A DNA stretch of 13,651 nt, from positions 1-13,651 of the forward strand of contig JASFQI010000111.1 of assembly GCA_050115555.1 (NCBI GenBank). The letters are read 5' to 3'. The notes under the pieces are model-generated. The model was not told the DNA's origin. It did no database searches and worked only from the letters and a program-made list of their open reading frames with translations. The position numbers and the translations under genes were made by a program. This DNA comes from JASFQI01 sp050115555. GTDB taxonomy: Bacteria > Desulfobacterota > DSM-4660 > Desulfatiglandales > HGW-15. Positions 5,505 through 12,657 of this stretch are shown here, in pieces. Each line of letters starts with the position of its first letter. Within the stretch, counting starts at the first letter, position 1.

Positions 5505-6457
5505 TTTCCATCGTGATTCCCGTGTACAACGAGGAGGGGAACATTGCTGCTCTTCATGATCGGATTGTCGCAGAGTCCGAGCGATTCGAAGACGCCTTCG
5601 AGGTCCTCTTTGTCAATGACGGAAGCACGGACCAGACCGAGGCGAGGATTCAGGAAATCGCTGAAAAGGACAAGCGGTTCAAGCTGATCTCCTTTTCCAG
5701 GAATTTTGGACAGACCGCAGCCATCCAGGCGGGCATCGACATGGCCTCCGGGGAGATCATTATTCCCATGGACGGGGACTTGCAGAACGATCCCGGGGAC
5801 ATTCGAAGGATGATCGACAAGCTCGAGCAGGGGTACGATGTGGTATCGGGCTGGCGGAAGGATCGTGCCGACAGCCCCATCCGACGCAACCTCCCCTCCC
5901 GCATCGCCAACCGGTTGATCTCCGCGATTTCCGGGGTGCACCTGCACGACTACGGGTGCACCCTGAAGGCCTATCGCAGGGAAGTGCTCAAGGGAGTCTC
6001 TCTGTATGGAGAAATGCATCGCTTCATTCCTATCTATGCATTTTGGATGGGCGCACGGGTCACGGAGCTGCCTGTGAGCCATCACCCCCGGGTGGCCGGG
6101 CGCAGCAAGTACGGGTTGGACCGCACGGTGAAGGTGCTGCTCGATCTGATCGTGGTGCAGTTCCTGTTCCGGTACTCGGTCAAGCCGATCTACGTGTTCG
6201 GGACCTTTGGGCTGGCGTTCCTGGGGTTGGGAATTGTTTCAGGAATCTATGCATTGTATTTGAAAATCATAAAAGACGTATACTTCATACAAACCCCGCT
6301 ACCGCTTCTTGTCGTCATGTGCCTTATCACAGGCGTGATGTGTGTTCTTATGGGCCTGCTGGCCGAAATGATGGTTCGCACGTACTATGAGTCCCAGAAA
6401 AAGTCGATCTACACGGTGAGATCACGTTTGAACGTGGGTGAACACATAAGCACCTGA
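5501..6457 (+). CDS. Membrane-anchored GT2 glycosyltransferase, DPM1/GtrB/ArnC-like
   Basis: This 318-residue enzyme is of the polyprenyl-phosphate glycosyltransferase type, which moves a sugar from a nucleotide donor to undecaprenyl phosphate on the cytoplasmic face. The N-terminal GT-A domain shows SIVIPVYNEEGN (3-14), VNDGSTDQT (38-46), SFSRNFGQTAAIQAGID (64-80) and the acidic motif DGDLQNDP (91-98). The WRKDRADSP...R...P.R..N segment (118-138) is characteristic of the GtrB/DPM1 group. Two C-terminal transmembrane helices (about 229-253 and 267-291) and the YESQKKSIYTVR ending (296-307) match bactoprenol glucosyltransferase-like proteins. Start: ATG with GAGGAG 6 bases upstream. GT-C enzymes use exactly such lipid-linked sugars, and two lie in this window. 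The sugar cannot be told from the sequence. Confidence 0.88.
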   Translation: MISIVIPVYNEEGNIAALHDRIVAESERFEDAFEVLFVNDGSTDQTEARIQEIAEKDKRFKLISFSRNFGQTAAIQAGIDMASGEIIIPMDGDLQNDPGDIRRMIDKLEQGYDVVSGWRKDRADSPIRRNLPSRIANRLISAISGVHLHDYGCTLKAYRREVLKGVSLYGEMHRFIPIYAFWMGARVTELPVSHHPRVAGRSKYGLDRTVKVLLDLIVVQFLFRYSVKPIYVFGTFGLAFLGLGIVSGIYALYLKIIKDVYFIQTPLPLLVVMCLITGVMCVLMGLLAEMMVRTYYESQKKSIYTVRSRLNVGEHIST

Positions 6458-6474
6458 AACGGTCGGTTTGATTC

Positions 6475-6552
6475 ATGAATCGTGAGAATACCGCGCATTT
6501 CAGGACCGCTCCCGTGAACGATACAACCTTGTGCTATATGGGTGAAAAATAA
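6475..6552 (+). CDS. Candidate 25-residue micro-ORF directly before the amidotransferase
   Basis: An ATG at 6475 opens 25 codons (start MNRENTAHFR, end CYMGEK) whose TAA directly abuts the GTG start at 6553. It spans nearly the whole 95-base gap after the GT2 gene. Its ATG sits in a perfect 12-bp palindrome, GATTCATGAATC (6470-6481). There is no clear ribosome binding site. It may be fortuitous and is listed because it fits the pattern of the two other gap-filling frames. Confidence 0.15.
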   Translation: MNRENTAHFRTAPVNDTTLCYMGEK

Positions 6553-8433
6553 GTGTGTGGGATCGCCGGTTTTGTCGGCAAAGGAACCGAAGACGATCTG
6601 GACCGAATGATTCGGGCGTTGGTCCATCGTGGCCCGGATGATGAAGGCCGGTATTGCGAACGGGAGGAAGCGGTTTTCCTGGGGCATCGCCGGCTCTCAG
6701 TGGTGGACCTCTCCGCCGGGGCTCAGCCGCTCTGGAACGAGGACCACACCGTTGCCGTCATTACCAATGGGGAGATCTACAATCACCGCGAGTTGCGTAA
6801 GGAACTCGAAGGCCTGGGGCACCGGTTTACCACGGATCACTGCGATACAGAGGTGCTCGTCCACGGCTACGAGACGTGGGGGGCGCAGATGGTGGAGAGA
6901 CTCAACGGGATGTGGGCCTTTGTCATTTATGATTCCAGGGAAAGACGAATTTTTCTCTCACGCGACCGGTTCGGGAAAAAGCCGCTTTACTACACGAAGC
7001 AGGGGGAGGTCTTTGCGTTCGCTTCCGAGCTGAGCGCCCTGAGCCTCCACAGGGCCGTCCGCAGCGATCTGGACTGGCTCAGTGTGAAAAAGTACTTTGC
7101 CTACGGCTTCATCCCCGCACCCCGAACGCTCTACGCGCAAGTGCACAAGCTCCCCGGAGGATGCAACCTCACATTCGACATCCGAACCCGGGAGTTCCAT
7201 GTGGACCGATACTGGGAGTTCGTGGTCGAGCCGTTTGAACGGATTCCCAAGAATCCGGAAAAGGAGTGGGGGGAGACGCTACTGCATCTCTTGTCCCAGG
7301 CCGTACAAAGGCGCCTGGAAGCGGATGTGCCCCTTGGGGTGTACCTCAGCGGGGGGATCGATTCGACCGCCGTCTCCGCAATGGCCACGCGCTATCGGGA
7401 TCCGCAGGATATCCGGACGTTTTCGATCGGTTTCGAAGAGTCCTCCTTTGACGAATCCGGGCACGCCCGGTTCGCAGCGGAATTTTTCGGTACGGATCAT
7501 CATCACAAGCGGCTTTCCCTGACCGATGCCCGGCAACTGGTCCCGGACGTCCTGCAGCGGCTGGACGAGCCCTTTGTGGACGGTTCGATCATCCCGACCT
7601 ACCTCCTGAGCCGGTTCACTCGAAGCCGGGTGACCGTTGCGCTCTCCGGGGACGGAGGCGACGAGCTCTTCGCAGGGTACGACCCTTTCAAGGCCCTTGG
7701 TTTGGCCCATTTTTTCGATGTCCTGGTTCCGCATTTTCTGCGCAATCCCATCCGATCCCTGGCCGAGCTTCTTCCGGTTTCGAGCCGGAATATGAGCATG
7801 GATTTCAAGGTCAAGCGTACCCTGCGAGGGTTGACTTATGATCGGCCCTTTTGGAACCCGATATGGCTGTCACCCCTGGAGCCGGGTGAAATCGATGCGC
7901 TTTTTCAGGAAAGGGTGGACGTGGAGGAGCTTTACTCCGAAGCGCTCGATGCGTGGCATGGGAGCGCTTCCACCAACCTCGTGGACCGGACGCTCCTCTT
8001 CTACACCAAGTTGTATCTTCAGGACGATATCCTTCCCAAGGTGGATCGTGCCAGCATGATGGTGTCCCTGGAAGTTCGCTCGCCGTTTTTAGATAAGGAG
8101 TTGGTGGACTTTGTGAGGCGCATTCCTTCCGCCTGGAAGATGCGAAAGGGCAGGACCAAACACATTCTCAAGGAGGCCCTTCGCAATCTCGTTCCGGACC
8201 GCATTCTTCAGCGGCCCAAGAAGGGGTTCGGGATTCCCCTGACCCAATGGCTGAAAGACGCCTGGAGCGAGTGGTCGCCCGGCCCGTTCATGGGAAAGGA
8301 GGCGGCTGCGTTTACGAATCGAATGGCACAAGAGCATCTCTCCAGGAAGGCGGATCATCGGCTGTTTCTCTGGGCCTATATCGTGTTGGGCATAAAGCAG
8401 AAGACCGCAAAGGGAGAAATCTCCTCAGCATAG
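6553..8433 (+). CDS. asnB: Asparagine synthase (glutamine-hydrolysing) family amidotransferase
   Basis: This 626-residue protein combines an N-terminal class II glutamine amidotransferase (Ntn hydrolase) with a C-terminal ATP-dependent synthetase. The start is the GTG at 6553, fixed because the nucleophilic Cys must be residue 2 after Met removal (MCGIAG). The first domain shows RGPDDEG, GHRRLSVVDLS and NGEIYNHRELRKEL. The synthetase domain has the PP-loop SGGIDS (266-271), SGDGGDELFAGY (from 365) and KVDRASMMVSLEVRSPFLD near the C-terminus. In polysaccharide loci such enzymes often amidate sugar carboxylates or are linked to O-antigen assembly rather than making free asparagine, so the substrate is open; the symbol marks the family. 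It sits 95 bases after the GT2 gene and 2 bases before a methyltransferase. No domain is truncated. Confidence 0.9.
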   Translation: MCGIAGFVGKGTEDDLDRMIRALVHRGPDDEGRYCEREEAVFLGHRRLSVVDLSAGAQPLWNEDHTVAVITNGEIYNHRELRKELEGLGHRFTTDHCDTEVLVHGYETWGAQMVERLNGMWAFVIYDSRERRIFLSRDRFGKKPLYYTKQGEVFAFASELSALSLHRAVRSDLDWLSVKKYFAYGFIPAPRTLYAQVHKLPGGCNLTFDIRTREFHVDRYWEFVVEPFERIPKNPEKEWGETLLHLLSQAVQRRLEADVPLGVYLSGGIDSTAVSAMATRYRDPQDIRTFSIGFEESSFDESGHARFAAEFFGTDHHHKRLSLTDARQLVPDVLQRLDEPFVDGSIIPTYLLSRFTRSRVTVALSGDGGDELFAGYDPFKALGLAHFFDVLVPHFLRNPIRSLAELLPVSSRNMSMDFKVKRTLRGLTYDRPFWNPIWLSPLEPGEIDALFQERVDVEELYSEALDAWHGSASTNLVDRTLLFYTKLYLQDDILPKVDRASMMVSLEVRSPFLDKELVDFVRRIPSAWKMRKGRTKHILKEALRNLVPDRILQRPKKGFGIPLTQWLKDAWSEWSPGPFMGKEAAAFTNRMAQEHLSRKADHRLFLWAYIVLGIKQKTAKGEISSA

Positions 8434-8435
8434 GG

Positions 8436-9215
8436 ATGAAGAAGGAGGCTTTCGAATACCTGATAAGGAACGAGGATACGCACTGGTGGCATGTGGGCAA
8501 GTATGCCTGCGCCATGCGTCTGATCAAGAGGTTGTGTCCAGAAGGCGAAGACGTGCTGGAGATCGGAGCGTCCTTCGGATCCTTCAGCCGGAGGATGTCC
8601 TCATTCTTCAACTGTGTCGCCCTGGATCGCAGTCATACCACCTTGAAGGCGGGATCCTACCCGCATGCGGTCTGCGGCGATGCTGTCCATATTCCTCTTC
8701 GTGACGAGTCTTTCGGGCTTGTTGTCGGCCTGGATGTCCTGGAGCACGTTGAAGACGATAAAGCGTGCATCCGTGAGGCCCTTCGGGTCCTGAGAAAGGG
8801 CGGAAAAATGGTCTTTTTCGTTCCTGCATGCCCGTTGCTCTGGAGCGATCTGGATGAGTTGAGTCTTCACTTCCGGAGATATACCAGGAGGTCCCTTTGC
8901 CGGCTCTTTGAAGGGAGTGAAGATGTCAGGATCGTCCGGCTCACCGGGTTCAATTTTTTTCTGTTCGTTCCCATCCTCTGCATTCGATTGCTGCAACGCG
9001 TGCTGAAGTTTTGGTGGAAGGAGCTATCCACAGAAAGCATGAAGCCCCCCCCGGAACCATGGAACGGGCTTCTGAAACGAATGTTTTTGATGGAAGGTCG
9101 TCTGGTCGATCGCGTGAATCTCCCCTTAGGGGTTTCCTACATCGCCATTGCGGAACGGACAGGGGATCATGGTGCGAATACGGCGATCCGTTCATCCTCT
9201 CAACATGAAGTCTAG
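8436..9215 (+). CDS. Class I SAM-dependent methyltransferase
   Basis: This 259-residue enzyme probably methylates a glycan or lipid-linked intermediate. Motif I is VLEIGASFG (40-48), followed by an acidic residue in VALDRS, then GDAVHIPLRDESFG and VVGLDVLEHVEDD (motif II/III region). After EALRVLRKGGKMVFFVPACP comes LHFRRYTRRSL, typical of the Methyltransf_11-type proteins common in polysaccharide clusters. A hydrophobic stretch NFFLFVPILCIRLL (about 172-185) may touch the membrane. The ATG at 8436 lies 2 bases after the amidotransferase stop, so translation is probably coupled; starts further upstream would read amidotransferase DNA in another frame. No target specificity can be deduced. The C-terminal 20 residues are polar and probably disordered. 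Confidence 0.87.
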   Translation: MKKEAFEYLIRNEDTHWWHVGKYACAMRLIKRLCPEGEDVLEIGASFGSFSRRMSSFFNCVALDRSHTTLKAGSYPHAVCGDAVHIPLRDESFGLVVGLDVLEHVEDDKACIREALRVLRKGGKMVFFVPACPLLWSDLDELSLHFRRYTRRSLCRLFEGSEDVRIVRLTGFNFFLFVPILCIRLLQRVLKFWWKELSTESMKPPPEPWNGLLKRMFLMEGRLVDRVNLPLGVSYIAIAERTGDHGANTAIRSSSQHEV

Positions 9216-9229
9216 CGTTATTCCAGCCC

Positions 9230-10201
9230 ATGGATAAAGACCGAGCAACCCGAGGAAGAAAGCGATGGATCAAGTACCGGTATATTCTGCATGCGACCGC
9301 CGTGCGATTCGCTCTTTTCCTTCGTCAGCCCTCGGTGTTGCGTTTCTATTTGCAATACTACCTGCTCGTTCCGTTTCGAAGATGGCGCAAAGGCGGGAGG
9401 AGAACCCCGGACGTTACCGTCGTTTCCTACCCGAAATCCGGAAGGACTTGGCTGGAGGCCCTCCTGTACGAATTGGCCAAGGCCAGGCACGGAGTGGCAT
9501 CGGATGAGGTCACAACGTTGCGTGAACTCCTGGACGACTACGGCGAACTCCCTTTTGTGGATTTCAGTCATGCGGGGGCTTCCTGGGAGTCCTACGCCCT
9601 TACAGACGATGAAATCCGGAGGATGCCGCCGGAACGTTGGGCAAAAGGCAAGGTGATCCATCTGTGGCGCGATCCGAGAGACACCCTGGTCAGCTCCTAT
9701 TACCATCTTCGATACCGCACCAAGATCCCGTGGATTCGAAAAGAGGATCTTCTGGAGGATCCCGTGGTGGGAATCCGAAAGCTCGTTGATTTTCTGAATG
9801 TCTGGTTCCGTTATGTAGAGAACCATCCTGATTCCGCCATGGCAGTACGGTACGAGGACTTGAGAGAGGAGCCCGAAAAGACGCTGGAGGAGATCTGCAC
9901 ATTCATGGAGTTCCCTTACTCCAGGACTGAAATCGAAATCGCCGTTGAGAGAACGCGTTTTGACAAAATGCAGAGAAAAGAGCGGGAGGGCCAGGGGGCC
10001 AACCCATGGATTACCCCCGGCGACCGGAAGAATCCTCAGTCCTACAAGGCCAGGAAGGGGACTGTAGGGGAGTCCGCTTCGTTTTTCTCGCCCGAAGAGC
10101 TGAATGCTCTGGATAAAATGATCAAAGAACACCTTCGTGTCCCGGCATCAGCCGGGCAGCCTGCACAGGAAGTCCTACCATCGCGAAACGCAAAACACTG
10201 A
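9230..10201 (+). CDS. PAPS-dependent sulfotransferase (Sulfotransfer_1-like)
   Basis: This 323-residue enzyme transfers sulfate from 3'-phosphoadenosine 5'-phosphosulfate to a hydroxyl. The 5'-phosphosulfate loop is YPKSGRTW (67-74). The 3'-phosphate-binding segment is LWRDPRDTLVSSYYH (145-159), with Arg and Ser in place. Near the C-terminus RKGTVGE (275-281) corresponds to the conserved RKGxxG motif of cytosolic-type sulfotransferases. VRYEDLREEPEKTLEEICTF lies between. The basic N-terminus (about 1-60) with a hydrophobic patch may associate with the membrane. The start follows the methyltransferase stop by 14 bases without an evident ribosome binding site. The stop overlaps the probable beginning of the next gene. 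Inside a glycan operon with GDP-fucose genes the likely acceptor is a sugar or glycolipid. No PAPS synthesis genes are present in the window. Confidence 0.9.
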   Translation: MDKDRATRGRKRWIKYRYILHATAVRFALFLRQPSVLRFYLQYYLLVPFRRWRKGGRRTPDVTVVSYPKSGRTWLEALLYELAKARHGVASDEVTTLRELLDDYGELPFVDFSHAGASWESYALTDDEIRRMPPERWAKGKVIHLWRDPRDTLVSSYYHLRYRTKIPWIRKEDLLEDPVVGIRKLVDFLNVWFRYVENHPDSAMAVRYEDLREEPEKTLEEICTFMEFPYSRTEIEIAVERTRFDKMQRKEREGQGANPWITPGDRKNPQSYKARKGTVGESASFFSPEELNALDKMIKEHLRVPASAGQPAQEVLPSRNAKH

Positions 10202-11133
10202 TCCTGATCAAGCTCCTGCTCTTCCCGGCCGGCTTCGTCGCTCTTCTCTACCTCGCAGCGACGGAAAATCTGGTCACACGGCTGCGGGAGGCGGACTGGC
10301 GTCTGTTGGTGGGATTGCTCGTGAGCCAGGTTTCGGTGTTCGTTTGTGCGGTCAGGCTCCTGTTTGTGATTCGGGCGTGCGGAAGGCGCGCCTCCCTGGC
10401 TGCGATCTATCGAGTTCATCTGCGATCCCTGTTCTACTTCGTTTTCGTCCCGTTTTCCATTGGAGCGGACGTGGCCAAGCTGGCCATGCTCTCGACTTTT
10501 TTTCCGGAGCGCCGGGAGCATGCCCTTGCTGCCGTAATTTCAGACCGCTTCTTGGGGTTTCTGACCTTTGTGCTGATTTCTCTTCTGGCCTTTATTCCCA
10601 CGTCCCGAACCCTGGTGGAGGGGCTGGGCATTGTTCGAGGGTATGCGGTCGTCGGGGCGGTCCTGTTTCTCGTCGGGGCGGCGTTTTTTGTTATGAGCAA
10701 GGTGCGCAGCCGAGGCCTTCGTGAAAGGATAGAGGCATTTCTGGCGGCGGCGAGGCATTCTTCCCGTTGGGTGGGTACCGCCTCTGTCTACTCTATCCTC
10801 ATGCAGCTTTTCATGTGTACGGCCGTGTACGTTGCTGCTGTATCTTTCCGCATTTCGATTCCTTGGAGTCATGTCACCTTTGTGGTGTCTTCCGCCATGC
10901 TCTTTCAGATCGTCCCGGTCAGTGTGGCCGGTATCGGCGCGGCAGAGGTCGTTGCCGTAGGGCTTTACCTGGCTGTGGGTCTTGCCCGGGCCGATGCGAT
11001 CCTTCTTGCCTCCACGGCCTTTACGTACAAGCTGTTTACCGCCATGATCGGCGGAACGCTGGAATACGCGGGCGCATTGAAGGAAGGAAGAGAAAGATTG
11101 GGGGGATCCCTCCGTAATGCAGGTAATCGATAG
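10198..11133 (+). CDS. Flippase-like integral membrane protein (LPG_synthase_TM / UPF0104 type), non-ATG start
   Basis: This polytopic membrane protein of the lysylphosphatidylglycerol-synthase TM / AglD-like group is often called flippase-like, though its activity is unproven in most members. Features: about seven to eight hydrophobic segments, the HLRSLFYFVFVPFSIGADVAKLAML stretch split by a conserved G-x-D, SDRFLGF, and PVSVAGIGAAEV near the C-terminus, all typical. The first conventional start in frame is TTG 10306 or GTG 10309, but that lies inside hydrophobic sequence. The frame is open further upstream and encodes another helix (LILIKLLLFPAGFVALLYLA) followed by a linker. I extend the gene to CTG 10198, which overlaps the sulfotransferase stop as CTGA; ATC 10180, 7 bases after AGGAAG, is the other candidate. 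From 10198 the product has 311 residues, normal for the family. The start is uncertain; the rest is secure. Confidence 0.8.
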   Translation: MILIKLLLFPAGFVALLYLAATENLVTRLREADWRLLVGLLVSQVSVFVCAVRLLFVIRACGRRASLAAIYRVHLRSLFYFVFVPFSIGADVAKLAMLSTFFPERREHALAAVISDRFLGFLTFVLISLLAFIPTSRTLVEGLGIVRGYAVVGAVLFLVGAAFFVMSKVRSRGLRERIEAFLAAARHSSRWVGTASVYSILMQLFMCTAVYVAAVSFRISIPWSHVTFVVSSAMLFQIVPVSVAGIGAAEVVAVGLYLAVGLARADAILLASTAFTYKLFTAMIGGTLEYAGALKEGRERLGGSLRNAGNR

Positions 11134-11136
11134 ACC

Positions 11137-12657
11137 ATGACCGACCGTCAGAACACATCCATGCAAACAGACAACGGCTTTCCGGATTCCGAGTACGCCG
11201 GGAAGACACTGTGGGCGAGTAAGGGGTTCTATTCGATTGTGGCGGCGGCGCTCATCATCCGGCTTGTTTTTGTCTTTTCCGCGCCGTTTATGGGTGGGGA
11301 TGCCGATATCTACACCACGGTTGCAGAGAACATTCTTCGTGGGTGCGGTGTTTCCCTTTCTGATCCCGGCAGCTCCGAGTGTGTCCCTCATTTCGGGGGG
11401 AATCAACTGCCGGGATATCCGGCCTTTGTCGCGCTGGTATGGTTTGTGGCGGATCATTCCAACATGGCGGTACGCGTCTTCCAGTCATTCCTTTATGTCG
11501 TGGCACTGGGCTGGTTGATGAGCGCCATCCATCGCTACACCCGGAGCAAGGGGCTGGCCATTGGTACGGGAGTGGTCATGGCCCTCTCTCCACTGGAGGT
11601 TGCCTGGCCCCGGTACATGCAGACCGAGACCCTCGCCTTGGCGACGACGATGTGGGTGTTGGCCGAGCTCATGATATCGCTGGGCGAGCAGAAGCTACGA
11701 ATCATTCCCCTTGCCCTGGCGCTGACAGCCGCCGTGTTTGTTCGGTTGGACGGTATTCTTCTTTGCGTGCCGGTAGCCCTCACAGCATTTCTCGTCCACA
11801 ATCCGTTGAAGGCAATGGCCCGAGGGGCGCTTGTGGCACTGCTCCTGTGCCTTCCGCTTGCTGGCTGGACCGTGCGCAATATCGTGGTGGATCTTCCAAG
11901 ACTGTATCCGACCCCCTTCACCATGCCTGACAATGCGCCTCCGCCCCTGGGTTACGCCGCATGGGGAAGAACCTGGATCACCCAGGAATACCAGCGCCCG
12001 GGGTGGGGATGGCCCGTGAACCGGTTCGTGTACGATGGCATCCAGATCGATGACAGGGCCTATGACAACCCGGAGGAAAAAAAGCAGGTTCAGGGACTCC
12101 TGGACGAGCTGAAAAACTACACCGGAAAACCGTTTCCCCAAGAGATTGACGATCAGTTTCGCCGGCTGGCTGAGGAGAGAGCCGAAAGAGAGCCTCTGAG
12201 AGTCCGTGTATGGATCCCGTTGCTTCGAATGAAGTCCCTTTGGACCAATCCCTACTGCAGCTTCGGGTGGCCCAATGAGATGCCTTCCAGTTTTTCCTAT
12301 GAGGAGCGACTCGCTTTTACCCGCGGAGGCATCCTGGGAAAAGTGAAACTGGCGCTAAAATACCCGTTCCGCTCTGCCAGCAAGGCGTTGAACGGCCTCT
12401 ATCGGTTCTTCCTGATCTTTTCCTTTTTAGCTGTGGCACTCGGATCTTTTTTTCGAAGGGCGGGACCCGGGAGGCGCATTGTCTGGATTGCCATGGCTGT
12501 TGTGCTGGCTCGAACGGTGTTCATGGGCATAGTGGGCAACGTGGAGACCCGTTACACCGTGGAGGCGGTTCCCGGGATGGAAATGGCTGTTGTGTGGGCG
12601 GTGGGCGCATTATGGCAATGGAGATCCCGGAGGGGAAAACTCCTTGCGACGTCCTGA
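11137..12657 (+). CDS. GT-C (GT39-like) membrane glycosyltransferase
   Basis: This 506-residue polytopic membrane protein starts 3 bases after the previous stop. After a short polar N-terminus the first helix (about 31-49) is followed by GGDADIY (53-59), the acidic first-loop motif of GT-C glycosyltransferases. NQLPGYPAFVAL and further helices to about residue 250 follow. A long soluble loop (about 260-420) contains PPPLGYAAWGRTW and RVWIPLLRMKSLW, and two or three helices close the protein, with NVETRYTVEAVPGMEM near the C-terminus comparable to the R-Y-x-x-P end of the family. Such enzymes transfer sugar from polyprenyl-phosphate donors in the periplasm; the DPM1/GtrB-like protein at 5501 could supply the donor. 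The left-edge gene belongs to the same broad class but is too incomplete to call a paralogue. The sugar and acceptor are unknown. Confidence 0.82.
   Translation: MTDRQNTSMQTDNGFPDSEYAGKTLWASKGFYSIVAAALIIRLVFVFSAPFMGGDADIYTTVAENILRGCGVSLSDPGSSECVPHFGGNQLPGYPAFVALVWFVADHSNMAVRVFQSFLYVVALGWLMSAIHRYTRSKGLAIGTGVVMALSPLEVAWPRYMQTETLALATTMWVLAELMISLGEQKLRIIPLALALTAAVFVRLDGILLCVPVALTAFLVHNPLKAMARGALVALLLCLPLAGWTVRNIVVDLPRLYPTPFTMPDNAPPPLGYAAWGRTWITQEYQRPGWGWPVNRFVYDGIQIDDRAYDNPEEKKQVQGLLDELKNYTGKPFPQEIDDQFRRLAEERAEREPLRVRVWIPLLRMKSLWTNPYCSFGWPNEMPSSFSYEERLAFTRGGILGKVKLALKYPFRSASKALNGLYRFFLIFSFLAVALGSFFRRAGPGRRIVWIAMAVVLARTVFMGIVGNVETRYTVEAVPGMEMAVVWAVGALWQWRSRRGKLLATS

Noticed and set aside
6470..6481. 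Perfect 12-bp palindrome GATTCATGAATC before the amidotransferase gene
   Set aside because: Too short and isolated to call an operator; no promoter elements are placed sensibly around it.
10141..10156. CCCGGC-ATCA-GCCGGG hairpin near the end of the sulfotransferase gene
   Set aside because: The 6-bp perfect stem lies within coding sequence and has no T-run. It could affect initiation of the next gene, but short GC hairpins are common at this base composition.
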